Positions 26,258 to 46,202 are shown, counted from the first letter of the stretch. The stretch is 64,000 bases of DNA from Asterias amurensis (GCF_032118995.1 NC_092668.1:3823501-3887500); one strand, 5' to 3'. The notes: generated by a model from the letters alone, not told the origin. A program made the numbers and translations.

Positions 26258-26578
26258 CAAGAACTTGCCGATTTTTGTCTGAGCTGATATGAGAGCACCG
26301 GCCCAATCTTTCACGGCTGTCATCCACGGCACTTCGAGGTCCGGACTCTTGCCATTGAACATCGGTCCATTGAGGCTCGGCGTCGGCGGCGAAGCATCGT
26401 GTACACGCCGTTTGCAACTTATCAACACCACAAGACGGAAAATCAAAATGGTCACAAATCCTCCGAAAAAGGTGACGAAACTCGAACTCAAAAACACAAA
26501 CCAGTACCGAAGTCTGCACTCGTCTTCAGGACAGCCAGTCTTGAAGCATTGTTCTTCAGTTAAATTAACAAACGACAT
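26258..26578 (-). CDS. BK (Slo1) potassium channel alpha subunit, first coding exon
   Basis: First 107 residues of a large-conductance Ca2+- and voltage-activated K+ channel. Family knowledge: Slo1 has an extracellular N terminus, an extra S0 helix, then S1-S6 and RCK gating domains. Visible here are a short N terminus with Cys11, Cys16 and Cys21, a hydrophobic S0 helix (about residues 25-53, LRYWFVFLSSSFVTFFGGF) followed by CKRR, and the conserved S0-S1 linker block WMTAVKDWAGALISAQT (residues 85-101). After GKFL the sequence meets a donor (GTAAGAAC) where fly and vertebrate proteins continue into S1. ATG at 26578 was chosen because the frame further upstream has no other ATG before a stop. 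The remaining exons lie leftward and were not found; they probably lie outside the window. The exon is divergent from METAP1, 1.4 kb away. Confidence 0.85.
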
Positions 26579-27978
26579 CTTTGCTGCGTAGTTTTGGGGC
26601 AAACTTTCGGGGTTACATTTTCAGAATTTCTAGCATAACAAGTTCGTGTTGAACGTTGTTTGTTGAACGTTGCTACAATACACACGCACAATACACACAT
26701 GTAATAATCGCATACACTCAACACACACGAAACGGACTCGAGCTAGCTCGAGCTCTCAATGCCGAAACTTTCACTTCGCTGGTGCACAGCTTAAAATAAG
26801 AACCAAACGAGCTCTGAATTCCGTTACCAATGAAACGTAGTTGACATTGCCCGATTGAAAGTAAATAGAGGGCGCTAGAACGTTCAATGAGCTTTTCTTT
26901 AATTATTAATTTTTATCGGGCCGATCGCGCCGTACGATGACAGGCAAAAGCTAGGACCGCTCAAAATTTCCATAGGTATCTTATTCAGAAAACTTGAGTT
27001 TTATTGACTAGACAAATCCACTTTATGATGAAGAAAAATGAGCATAAATTTTATTTAAATAGGCGTCTATGGGCAGAAGGAGAAATTTGACACCGTTTTA
27101 CAGGGTGTTTCCCCCAAAAAAGTATATTAACAAATATCAATGTATCCCAAGAATGGACTTGGAACAGCTGGAAATGGAACAGCTGCACATGAGGATTGAT
27201 TTGGTAAGAATTAAAAAGCTAGGACCTTTGGTCCACCGATATTTAGTGACAGATTTGGGATACTTGTTTCTTAATGTAAACACCCTGTAGAGGAATTCCC
27301 TCTTTAACTAATTGTTTCAAGTTGCAATTAACTTTTATAAGTTGAGGAAAGGGAATGGGGGAAAAACAGCCGGAAGCAAACAATGCTCTGGGAGGCAGCA
27401 TTGCTGAAGTATTGAGTTTTCGAGCGATTTCAAAATGTTCTGAAACATTCCGGGTTCAAAATTTAACTTTCGGGTAACAATTATGGTCGTGGCCCAGCCG
27501 TCTCATCTCGGTGCATTGTGCACATCGAACAGTAACTAAATTTTTCGAACCGGGGAAACTCTTGAGTTTTTCATGTTAAAAGTTAAGTTTTTCATATAAT
27601 TTTATGGCTCAATAGAAAACACATTCTGAACTTTTCCAACGACCACCATTAATTTTGTTAATCTTGAGATAAGACCATACGGCGCTATGTATCTTTGGTT
27701 TTAGATGCATGTGATGAAGACAATGAAATCTGATGGGGTGAACAACTTCATTTTTGTGAATCACAATTTTTTATTGATTAATTCTGTAATTCATAATCAT
27801 ACAGGTTGCGTTTATCTCCCTGTGGAAGTTTAAATTAAACAAACAAATTTTAATCTCAAATCCAGTTCATTCCCGCCCCGCCCCCTTAATTCACCTTCCT
27901 CAACCCCCCACCCCCCCCCCCAAAAAAAAAGGTTTCGATAGCGCGCCCCCTTAAGTAAAGAATTAGTTAGTTTCCAAG
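26579..27978. other. Divergent intergenic/promoter region (BK channel and METAP1)
   Basis: Holds the 5' flanks of two divergent genes. Next to the BK exon are CA-rich stretches (26680-26730) and AGCTAGCTCGAGCTC. A ~190-bp TIR element occupies 27100-27291. Before METAP1 there is a C-run plus A-run (27907-27931). No TATA box clearly stands out. Confidence 0.5.
27100..27291. mobile_element. Short TIR element (ACAGGGTGTTT)
   Basis: Left ACAGGGTGTTTCCCCC and right AAACACCCTGT are inverted, and both abut TA, so a TA target duplication of the Tc1/mariner kind is possible. No transposase frame. Confidence 0.6.
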
Positions 27979-27984
27979 ATGGCG
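27976..27984 (+). promoter_or_regulatory. YY1-like motif over the METAP1 start codon
   Basis: AAGATGGCG spans the METAP1 initiation codon. YY1 sites overlapping the start codon are well known in housekeeping gene promoters. Binding here is inferred from sequence only. Confidence 0.4.
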
Positions 27985-30900
27985 AGTGAAGCTGCGTTGT
28001 TGAGTGGGAAGCCGTGCATTACAGCGGGTTGTGGTAATACGTCTCGGTTACAATGTCCTACCTGTATCAAACTGAGTATACAGGGATCTTACTTCTGCTC
28101 TCAGGTACTAAACTGCAAGTGGTCTTCGTTTTTAATACATGTTTTGATTTAACGTAAAATTTGTCGTGCGCGCGGCAGCATGTGTCTGGTTTGCGCAGTT
28201 TTCGAAGATGACCTTTTTCAACTTCGCGCAAGCCATAATTTTGTTTTACGACGCAAACTTTAGTTTACAAATGAAATTGCGCGAATGCAAATTCCCAAAC
28301 TGGCTTGCGCGAATTAAAACGGACATCGGTTACTTGGGTCTGGGTTGGGGAAAGGGGGGGGGGGTGGTTGTGATTTGGCACTGGCAGATGGGATGGGTCA
28401 CCAAAAACTTACTTAGCTCCATTACGACAGTATCTGTATTGGACCATGGAGGTACCAGATACATACATGGAAATAGTATTATTTTTTTATATTAATTTAA
28501 TTCAAATTTTGAATTGTGGAGGGGGGGGGGGGTGTCGGGGTTCAGAGCAGAGTGTCACGAGACTGGTGAAATTTGACATCTTGACCTGTAACTAATGACT
28601 TTTTTTTACTTGACTTTTGACTTTAGTTAGTTTGAAAAAAAAAATATTTTGAGACTTGACTTTTTAGCCTTTAGTTTAGGCTTAGTTAGAAAACAAATAT
28701 TTGTGACTTGCAACTTGTTTGGTGCTTGATCCTTTTACCTGGTTATGGTTATGGTTCTTTTCTTTTAAGTTATCATTTATTTTGTCTCGTCTGATTTTGT
28801 TCCAGGAATGTTTCAAGGGAAATTGGAATGCTCACAAAGAGGTTCACAAAAAGGAAAGAATCAATCAGCAATTGAACACTAGAACCTACAACCCGTGGCC
28901 TGGATACATGTTCACAGGAAAACTGCGCCCTCATCCCTTGGTAAGAAAAGGTCTCCTGACATAGTGTGATGATCGTAACCCTCCATCCTCCCATCGGTCG
29001 GAGGGTAACGAGACAACATGCACAAGACTCGACAACAAGAGCAATTTTGACCAATGTTGACAATGTTGACCAATGTTCACAATGTTGACAATGTCACTAA
29101 GTTTTCACGGCTTTCAAAAATCATAATTCTAAGAACTCTGTTTGATCATCAATGTCTAATGAATCCAGAAGCCTCGCATATCCTGAAAATCTACTCTTTG
29201 GAAGTAGAAAATAAAGCACGACAAGAGAACATAATCTACCACCAAGTAGATACACATGGTGTTATCGCAAACCAAATAATATACATAAGAAAAGGTCATC
29301 ATGAGTGGAATAAAATGATAAAAACAAATGAAATAATTATCTTAATCCAAATCCATTGTTTTCTAGTGGTACCTAAACGATGCTTGATTTTTGACATGCA
29401 TGTGAGTTTGTTGAAGTTGTTTTTACGTCCGCTATTTTTTTTGTTCCAGTCTCAGCCACGTACTGTTCCAGATCATATAGGAAGACCAGATTATGCAGAT
29501 CATTCTGAAGGTATGTAGGGAAAACATGAGTCTTTAAAGGATTATACTGGTCTTTGACAATTACCAAAGGTGTCCAGCGCCTTTAAAAAAGGCACTGGAC
29601 ACTTTGGGTGTCAAAATAACGAGGAATGAAGAGTTGTTGATAGTATAAAACATTGTGATAAACAGTTTATTGGTTTCATGTTATGTGTTAATTCGAGCAG
29701 GTTATCCAGCAAGTGAAATGGCTGTTAAAGGAAGCACACAGATCAAGTGTTTGCCGGCAGAAGATATTGAAGGTCTAAGAGTAGCTTGCAGGGTGAGAAT
29801 CAAGTCCTTTCTATGTTTTGCTTCTGTTTATGATTTTTAAATTATATTTCAGCCTAGTAGTCAGACTTGCCCATTAATTTGTCCTTTTAATACGGTCTGA
29901 ACCACCCATTAAATAAAATAGAATGTTTCTTTATCATAAAGATGCAAATTATTTCCCTCTTTTTCATCTTGACCGGCGCCTTTGAACGGTTTTACACCAG
30001 ATTTAGTGCGGCTTTATAAACGCTGTGTAATTGTTATTATTATTTTTAATATCTCAAAGGCTATTATTATTTTTGGACAAAAACCAATTTACTCGCTGGA
30101 ATACGAGATCTGAAAATCTGAAAATAACAATTGAAATGTGTTTCTTTTCAGCTCGGAAGAGAAGTTCTAGATATCGCTGCTGCTATGGTCAAACCTGGTG
30201 TTACGACTGACGACATTGATGAAGCTGTGCACAAAGCCTGTGTAGAGAGGAATTGCTATCCTTCACCATTGAACTATCATAAATTCCCCAAGTCCTGTTG
30301 CACGTGAGTTAATAATGATATTAAAGTTTAGAAAGCGCACATTCTAAAATACTCGTATGAAGTAGTTGTTGCTACAAAAGCTCATGTAGTTTATTTTTAT
30401 GTAATTAGTTGGTCTTTAAGTGCTACCACTACCTTTTTTCTGTAGTACCGTCAAAAATAATTTTTTTCATACTTAATATTCTTACGCTTTCCTTGCAACC
30501 TTTTCTTTAAGGTCAGTGAATGAGGTCATATGTCACGGCATACCAGATAAACGCCCAATGGAAGATGGAGATATTATGAATGGTGAGAGTTATCAGAAAC
30601 TGTAAAACTCTCTCAAATGTCATATTAGTTTTTCTATTGTATGACGAAGTATTGTTTTATGCAAGTTGGCCACAAACGAGCTCAATGCCAGTCTCGGTAA
30701 GTGGCTTACTGCTGAATTCTGTGCTTACGATCAAGATTCCCAGCTTATGTGCAAGCACCGAATGTATGTGCTAGGCTTGTAAGTGTAGAGTGCCTAGTAA
30801 TGTTGAGTATGCACGCGCACAAGCCACTAACCTGTTAAATACGCTTGCCATAAGCACAGAATGCCCAGCTTCCGTAAGCGTCGATTCTGTGCTTAGGGTT

Positions 30901-33859
30901 AGCAGAGCCATGAAATTGGGCCCAGGTTTCACGCTCAAACACCCCTCTATTGGAGGAACCAGCCGTCGATTTTACAAAACTCTTTCTAATTTAAGACTAA
31001 TCTTAGGACCTAGGACGAGTCCCAACCCTGAACTGTAGCATGCAGACCTTAAGATTAATCCTAAGTTAGGATGATTTACTCGTCCTAACTTGAGATAAGA
31101 CGAGTCCTAACTCTTTGTGAAATCGACGTCTGGTCAGACATTCTGATCTGAACCCTTAACATGACCCAAACAAGATGACACTAATACCTATTAGAGACTC
31201 AAACACCCCTCTATTGGAGGAACCAGGTCAGACGCACTAGCGGCACATTTATCATTTAAATATCTGTAGAAATGACAGTTGACTTTTCTTTTGTTTTTAC
31301 TTTCGTGCCTGTAGTTGATATTACTGTTTATCACAATGGTTTCCATGGCGACTTGAACGAGACATTCTTCGTCGGGAATGTAGACGAGAAGAGTAAAGAA
31401 CTGGTAGCCGTTACCCACAAGTGTCTACAGCTAGCTATTGATGAAGGTAACAATAATAATAGTGACTTCTTCTAATAATACTGGCTTCTTACTGCGCCAA
31501 CGAGACAAGTTTGGTCTGTTTAACTGCAAAACCAACAGATTCCAAAAAAAGCCCCTTGCCTTACCTCACCAAGCTCCTGAACACCTAAAACCATTTTAAT
31601 ATATTGCTAAATTTTTCTGGTCTTAAATGTATATAAATGTAGTCAAACTGTACATTTCTGGCAGGCCCTTGTTTTTGTGATTTTTTAATCAAATGTTCAC
31701 TATGTATTTTCTATTGAAAAGCTTTTTATTAATTGTTGTAATATTTGTAATGATTGTAAATCATGTCGCAATTCAGCGGTATGCTGCGTTGGCATTTTTT
31801 AAAATAAATAAATAAATAAATAAACCATACCCGTCACTCAGTGACGCTCAAGGCACTTTAACATTCAGTATTTTCCTTCAAGGTATTGTGGTTGCCAGAA
31901 TTTTAACATTTTTTGTTATTGTTGAGGAGACTGTTTTTTGACAATTGCCAAAAGTGTCCAGTGTCTTTAACATTCATTCGTCACATTACAAAATATTGTA
32001 ATCTGTATGTTTTGTTATTTCGGATATTTTACATGTATTTGTTGTATATCTTACAGTGAGACCTGGCGTACGTTATCGTGAGATGGGAGACATCATCCAG
32101 AAACACGCCCAAGCTCATAAGTACTCAGTGGTACGAACTTACTGCGGTCATGGTATTCATAGGTTGTTCCATACTGCACCAAGCGTTCCTCATTATGCAA
32201 GTAAGTTCAATTTTTTTTTTTTTTAATAACTTTGGGTTGACAAAGAAAAATTTACTTGAACTTGTACACTGCGTTCAGTGTGGTAGCCACAGTGGGCAGT
32301 GCCGGGCTGGACTGCCCAGAAATAACAAGTTTCGCCCAGCACTCTGAGCAAAATACACTGTGCTGAATGAATGGTCAGGCAGTGGGATGGTTGACTGTGT
32401 ACTGTGTACTGTTTAGATCTGTACTACAGGCTGCAAAGTGCTTCTATTATTCAAAGGGATGTGCATATTGAATGGTCAGACAGTGGGAGGGTTGACTGTG
32501 TACTGTGTACTGTTTAGATGCATTTCCATCGTATCTTATTACAGGCTGCAAAGTGCTTCAGTTATTCAAAGGGATGTGAACTTGAATGGTCAGACAGTGG
32601 GAGGGTTGACTGTGTACTGTGTACTGTTTAGATGCATTTCCATCATATCTTATTACAGGCTGCAAAGTGCTTCTATTCAAAGGGATGTGCATAATTGAAT
32701 GGTCAGACAGTGGGAGGGTTGACTGTGTACTGTGTACTGTTTAGATGCATTTCCATCATATCTTATTACAGGCTGCAAAGTGCTTCTATTATTCAAAGGG
32801 ATGTGCATATTGAATGGTCAGACAGTGGGAGGGTTGACTGTGTACTGTGTACTGTTTAGATGCATTTCCATCATATCTTATTACAGGCTGCAAAGTGCTT
32901 CTATTATTCAAAGGGATGTGCATAATTGAATGGTCAGACAGTGGGAGGGTTGACTGTGTACTGTGTACTGTTTAGATGCATTTCCATCATATCTTATTAC
33001 AGGCTGCAAAGTGCTTCTATTATTCAAAGGGATGTGCATAATTGAATGGTCAGACAGTGGGAGGGTTGACTGTGTACTGTGTACTGTTTAGATGCATTTC
33101 CATCATATCTTATTACAGGCTGCAAAGTGCTTCTATTATTCAAAGGGATGTGCATAATTGAATGGTCAGACAGTGGGAGGGTTGACTGTGTACTGTGTAC
33201 TGTTTAGATGCATTTCCATCATATCTTATTACAGGCTGCAAAGTGCTTCTATTATTCAAAGGGATGTGCATAACTGAATGGTCAGACAGTGGGAGGGTCG
33301 ACTGTGTACTGTGTAGACCACATGGTATATTGCTGGCTGCAAAGTGCACATCTCTGTTTCCAAACTACACTGGATGTTGAAACTTTTAAAATCCTTATTT
33401 CTTAGCATAAAAATTGTAAAAATCTTGATAAATTTCTTATTTCTCCACAGAGAACAAGGCAACAGGTGTGATGAAACCGGGTCATGCTTTCACCATTGAA
33501 CCAATGATATGTGAAGGTACGGTGAATAAACAATGACTTTTAACTTGTTCAGTGCCTGTTGTGTTTTGAAAATAAAATGCATAGCTTGTTGAGGTTTTGC
33601 TATGTTCTGTATGAGAATATATGGCACTATATAAGAACCATGTATTAATAGCCGTTTATTTGTTATGGTTGGTATTTTTTTCAATTGTCCAGGTTCATGG
33701 AGGGATGACACCTGGCCAGATAACTGGACAGCGGTCACTCAGGACGGTAAACGGTCAGCCCAGTTTGAACACACGCTCTTGGTGACCGAGACTGGATGTG
33801 AGGTTTTAACGGCCAGAAGAGAAAAGAACGGTCAGCCGCACTTCTTAGATCAGATGTAA
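27979..33859 (+). CDS. METAP1: Methionine aminopeptidase 1, ten exons
   Basis: Removes the initiator methionine from nascent cytosolic proteins at the ribosome. Exons: 27979-28104, 28806-28940, 29450-29510, 29701-29792, 30152-30303, 30512-30582, 31315-31446, 32057-32200, 33451-33516, 33693-33859. All introns are GT-AG and in frame, giving 381 residues (human 386). Residues 13-56 form the N-terminal C6H2 zinc finger (Cys13, 18, 26, 29, 40, 44; His52, 56) thought to dock on ribosomes. The pita-bread catalytic domain follows, with the five metal ligands Asp214, Asp225, His288, Glu321 and Glu352 all present, plus CHGIPD (His197). It is M24A family, type I with the eukaryotic finger. The MASEAAL start fits the known N terminus. 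Intron 8 carries a minisatellite; introns 6 and 7 carry MITE and retroposon debris. Nothing suggests inactivation. Confidence 0.96.
29536..29660. mobile_element. Two abutting fragments of family A MITE
   Basis: The right end of one copy (TGGTCTTTGACAATTACC...GTGTCCAGCGCCTTTAA) is followed directly by the left end of another (AAAGGCACTGGACACTTTGG). In METAP1 intron 3. Confidence 0.65.
30670..30925. mobile_element. Family G-related repeat in METAP1 intron 6
   Basis: Contains inverted AAGTGGCTTACTGCTGAATT...GAATTCTGTGCTTA and AAGCACAGAATGCCCAGCTT segments and ends CCATGAAATTGGGCCC, as in family G. Confidence 0.45.
30963..31132. mobile_element. MITE family F in METAP1 intron 6
   Basis: Opens GTCGATTTTACAAAACTCTT and closes AACTCTTTGTGAAATCGACG, with ACGAGTCC and CTTAGGAC words between. 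It lies between two copies of a 29-bp direct repeat (30934-30962 and 31198-31226). Confidence 0.65.
31480..31826 (+). mobile_element. Retroposon 3'-end debris in METAP1 intron 7
   Basis: Ends TATGCTGCGTTGGCATTTTT followed by an (AAAT)n tail at 31801-31826, as LINE-type 3' ends do. The upstream sequence has no intact frame. Weak assignment. Confidence 0.35.
31919..31973. mobile_element. Family A MITE right-end fragment
   Basis: TTTGACAATTGCCAAAAGTGTCCAGTGTCTTTAA matches the family A terminus. The rest is missing. Confidence 0.6.
32369..33345 (+). repeat. 116-bp minisatellite in METAP1 intron 8
   Basis: Nine tandem units begin GAATGGTCAG at 32369, 32470, 32584, 32697, 32812, 32928, 33044, 33160 and 33276. 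The last five intervals are 115-116 bp and almost identical. The first unit lacks part of the sequence and the last is truncated and diverged. Each unit includes ACTGTGTACTGTGTACTGTT and a pyrimidine-poor but acceptor-like CATATCTTATTACAG. The gene's real acceptor is downstream at 33450. The near identity implies recent expansion or gene conversion. Confidence 0.95.
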
Positions 33860-34398
33860 ATGTCAACTACTTAAGGACGCTGGTTGCACATGCACAAATG
33901 TTCAATGTTACAGATACTTTCACTGTAAAATTTCAGAAAAGTACGATCTTTACTTTCAATACATTTGTCATTTTAGGTTTTAGAATTGCAGAAATAAAAA
34001 CATGGGTGAAGTACCAATGGGTTTATGTAATTGTAATATAGCTCATAAAAAAGTTAACCTATTTGAAAGTAGATTACTTTTTCATGAGTAGATTAGAAAC
34101 GGGCAATTGAATAATTTAAAGTGTCAGAAACTCTCTTGGATGGGTCAGACTATCATAATGTTGATTATTTTTGTATAAATGAGTGGTGTTTTATAAGCAT
34201 CTAGGTAGAGGATTGAACGCAAGAATGTTGAAAAGATCCCGCCATGGGTTGAAAATAAAGCATTTTCAAATTACAAATAATTATATTGTGTTAAGGACAC
34301 TAGGATCCAGTGAGGTTTGTGGAGACACCATGTAAGAAAAGCTCATAAAAGCTGTGGAGGTTCTGAGAAAAACCAGTAGTTTAAGAAATCATTCATTC

Positions 34399-34547
34399 AG
34401 GCCTGTATGCTTTGTTTTTGAAAGAGCAAGGGCACCAAGGCATTTTGAGGAAAACAATTTCCACTGGAGCATTTCAAGGGCACCAAGGCAATGACTAGGG
34501 GGCATGGAGGCAATCGCCATCGTTGTCTCCGTGAAGTGTCCGGCCTG
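34399..34547. mobile_element. CAAGGGCACCAAGG repeat copy
   Basis: Bounded by AGGCCTGTATGCTTTG and GTGTCCGGCCTG, with GGGCACCAAGGCA occurring twice and GGAGGCAATCGCC. Best-preserved relative: 61011. Confidence 0.6.
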
Positions 34548-35119
34548 TGTTTCAACTTTCTCCTAAAGACGATCAGAGCATACTGATCGAAATATCGAGT
34601 TGTTAGACCACCTGTTCTTCTCAGAACCAACACGGCTCATAAATTGATTTATTACATGGTCTCTCCATAAACCTCACTTGGTTGTTTCTTCACCACGCAA
34701 TGTTTCAAATCCTACACACTAAAGTAAGCCGTTACTACTTTGATATGATGACTAAAGAAAACAATAAATAAGTACAATTTCATTTCTTTGCCTCTCATGT
34801 TTTTTTATTATTGTGTTTCATTTTCAATGACTATCAAACCAATCATATTCATAGGCACAGATCACATGGTCAAGTTTAACATTCATATTATTTAATATTT
34901 GGGATCTATGTCAATTAATGTGCTTTGATTAACGAATTAACAAAGGCCTTGAGCCGCTCTAGAAGGGGGCACACCAATTTTGCTCTGGTAAGGTGCATTT
35001 CGAAGAGGAAACAGTCAATTTGTACTGGAACTTTGCAAAGGACACCACAACTAAAGCACAGTGCACCACAGCAATTGTTGTGGGCGCGGCAACATTAAGC
35101 CACGTTTAAGAAGATTTCA

Positions 35120-35508
35120 CTAAGGACCTTCTGGACACTATTGGTAACTGTCAAAGACTAGCCTTCACAGTTAGTGTATCTCAACATATGCATGAAATAA
35201 CAAACCTGTGGAAATTTGAGCTCAATCGGTTGTCCAAGTTGCGAGACAAAACTGAAAGGAAAAAACACCCTTGTCACACAAAGTTGTGTGCTTTCAGATG
35301 CTTGATTTCAAGACCGCAAATTCTAAATCTGAGGTCTCGAAATTAAATTCGTGGAAAATTACTTCTTTCTCGAAAACCACGTCACTTCAGAGGGAGCTGT
35401 TTCTCACAATGTTTTATACCATCAACCTCCCCCCATTACTTGTCACCTAGTGAGGTTTTATGCTAATAATTATTTTAAGTAATTACCAATAGTGTCCACT
35501 GCCTTTAA
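35120..35508 (+). mobile_element. TTAA-flanked MITE, family A
   Basis: Complete apart from a diverged left tip (CTAAGGACCTTCTGGACAC). The right TTAA is intact. Confidence 0.8.
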
Positions 35509-35813
35509 GCAGTCCAAACATTGTTGACCTTTTCACTAGAAGTGCAAAAAGCAAAACTTTACAACTATGCTAAAAGTAGGCAAAGTACCCCTGCTATTAG
35601 GCTAAAGACACAATTTTACCTCTTTTTTTTTTACTACAGAAACAAAATGAAATGATGCTAAAATCTGAGGAATATTTTTTGAGATTTGCTTTATTTTCAA
35701 GAATGATTTGGTTGTTAATTTATAATGACATCATAGATATCAAATCAAAGTTAATTTTCTTTTCAAGAAATTACATAAAAAATATACATGTAGTATGAAA
35801 CTGGGGAGTCATC

Positions 35814-35995
35814 TGGGCCAAATGTCTAAGAGCTTAAGCAAAACAAAGTAGCTAACCACAAAATAATTATGCTTACCAGAATGAAGTTACCAACCAACAT
35901 ACAATGTCACATGTACTATCTGTGGCTGATATTCTGCTTGCATAATTTTGTAAGCAGTATTTTTTTGCTTAAGCAGATCTATGAAATTGGCCCCT
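35814..35995. mobile_element. MITE family G copy
   Basis: Left GGGCCAAATGTCTAAGAGCT and right AGATCTATGAAATTGGCCC, with GAAGTTACCAACC inside. Confidence 0.55.
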
Positions 35996-36027
35996 GCCTG
36001 CTCAGCAGATGTCGTTGTCGCCGCGTC

Positions 36028-44082
<8,055 letters not shown>

Positions 44083-44341
44083 GCTTATAATCACTGAGAG
44101 TGGAATTATGTGGGAAATTGACAACAGTCTTCAGCAACCAAAACGACTCCGGTCAAGGACTTTGGACTAAAAGAATTACTACTACAGTATTTCTCAAAAG
44201 AGGGCGTTTTTTAAAAGACTTTTTTGCACACGGTTCGCTCTTCGCACTCGGCCTAGACTTGACTGAAGTCCCATTCCCGTTCCAATCTCAGAAAGCGTTT
44301 GTTTTGTGATACTCTGCATTCCCCTACCTGCCTGGACCACA

Positions 44342-44726
44342 TTGGAACACGTTGCCTTGGATCGGTCGAGTTGGTCTTTGAAAAGCGTGTGTAACCGTTT
44401 GTTATCAAATGCACATGGGTAAAAAGATGTTGTAAAAGTAGAATACAATGATCCACACAAACATGCCTCGAAATTGCACTATTTTCCTTTTACCTCGTCG
44501 ACTAACACGGTCGGCCATTATGGGAGTCAAAATTTTGACTCCCATAAATGGCCGACCGTGTTGGTTCGCACAGTAAAAGGCAAACCTCGCAATTTCGAGG
44601 CAAACTTGTGTGGATCATTGTATTCTACTTTTAAAACATCTTTCTAACCATATGCATTTTGTAAAAAATGGTTACAAACGCTTTTTATAGACTAACTCGT
44701 CCGATCCAAGGCAACATGTTCCTTTA
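44342..44726. mobile_element. TTAA-flanked fold-back MITE, family B
   Basis: Third copy. The left TTAA is replaced (ACATTGGAACACGTTGCC) and the right TTAA is kept. The central CGGCCAT(T)TATGGGAGTC arms are separated by only a few bases. Confidence 0.85.
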
Positions 44727-45527
44727 AGGACCTCCCGCACGAGAACGGGACTTGATTCAAGTCTACTCCCACGGCGATCTAGCTGTGAACAATACTTCCT
44801 AGCCTTTATTCAAGGCGCACGCGGCGGCGGCACCCAAGATGTCACGCACGTTTCAGTTTTAAATGTGGGAGGAAAATCCACATACATAAAAGGGTTCCCA
44901 TCTTTATGTATGCTGTGGGAAACCCAGTAGAGAAATATTCCAGGGAAAAGCCCATGCAGTCAGGTAGAGACTGAAAGCCGAGTGCCCCGTAGACTTGACT
45001 CAAGTCCTCCCGTGCCAATTTAGAAAACTATTGATTTGTGATGTTTTGTATTCCCCTATGTTCTCGGGACCACACAAATAGCTACATTTTGACAGCGGCG
45101 GGTATATGCTTAGGGACCCCCCGCACGAGAACGGGACTTGAATCAAGTCTAAGTGCCCCGGCGTGATTCGAACCTGGTCCTAGAGGTGGGCGTCTACAAG
45201 GAATTTTAAACACAACGCCAACCTGACCTACAAAATGACATTACCAGATTCTCAATACTATCATCATAAAAAGAATACTGACGCAAATAATTCCTTAGAC
45301 TCGTTTTTGTATGGGCAGTCCATAAATAGATTGCACATAATAATGACGTCATCGACCGCAATTAGTGATGTTTTATAATGTGAGCAATAAGGCCAAAGGA
45401 ATTTCCCATGCAGGGACAATAAAGTAGTATTGATGTATTGTATTGTATTGGAAAACAATGGAAAAGTGCGTGCGTGAAAGCGCTGCGCACAACTCTCGAC
45501 TCTCTTTCACGCGTGCACGTTACATCA

Positions 45528-45549
45528 AAGATGGCGGCCAATGACGTCA
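45528..45549. promoter_or_regulatory. YY1-like site plus CRE palindrome
   Basis: AAGATGGCGGCC (45528-45539) is followed two bases later by the perfect CRE palindrome TGACGTCA (45542-45549). They lie about 500 bp upstream of the Ly6 start codon. YY1 and CREB/ATF recognition is established for these consensus sites; activity here is inferred. Confidence 0.4.
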
Positions 45550-46046
45550 TGTGCAGTCCACCCATAGAGGTATGGTATCATAAACACTATGATGTAACGC
45601 CAGTCTAATTACTTCAACTTGTATTCTTTTATGCGATACGGCTGTTGACTTTTAGACCAGCATCGATCGATATACATGTATAATATTGTCTCAGCTCACA
45701 CAACACACACCGTCTCCAGCTATAACCTGATGATATCTTCCGCGATAGCGTGTTGATGGTGCGTCAACAAACAGCTTTTCACTGAGTTTAGACGAATGCT
45801 CCTATCTATAGAGTTCACGTTTTGAGGACGAATTGGTCTTTCTATAGTAGCGGGATCTGATGGATATCATCGCCGTAAATTGATCAAATATTACGGCCGA
45901 AGTGTGTATCTTGGTGCCGTGCATGTAATAGAAAGTGATTGTTTCAAATTAATTGTCTCATGATATTGCGATGTTTTGATGGTGTCTCAAAACGTGAATG
46001 ACGAGACATGGCCACATGATAAGTTTCAACAGTTTAAATTATAAAG

Positions 46047-46154
46047 ATGGAGACTAACCCATCTTCACAACGTCTTGTGGTGTGGATATTTATCTTCGCA
46101 GCAACCATTTATTTTGGTAAGTAATCATTGAATGTATTTCGAACGGGACTAATC

Positions 46155-46202
<48 letters not shown>

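Larger units (their letters stand above)
33860..36027. other. Intergenic region between convergent METAP1 and ADH3
   Basis: Holds METAP1 3' UTR sequence with candidate poly(A) signals AATAAA at 33993-33998 and 34254-34259. A candidate inverted signal (TTTATT, 35690-35695) could serve the minus-strand ADH gene. Repeats at 34399, 35120 and 35814 fill most of the rest. No further gene recognised. Confidence 0.5.
44083..46046. other. Divergent intergenic region (ADH5 and Ly6 gene)
   Basis: Contains the 5' flank of the ADH gene, a fold-back MITE (44342-44726), three related GGACYT...GCACGAGAACGGGACTTG segments (about 44728, 44990 inverted, 45115), a tRNA-like remnant near 45160-45240, and the CRE/YY1-like sites at 45528-45549. 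No gene recognised. Confidence 0.5.

Noticed and set aside
32438..33462. Several repetitive open frames on both strands
   Set aside because: They are translations of the 116-bp minisatellite inside METAP1 intron 8.
45160..45240. Possible tRNA gene (GATTCGAACC on plus strand)
   Set aside because: B-box-like segment present but no convincing cloverleaf; part of a local repeat.
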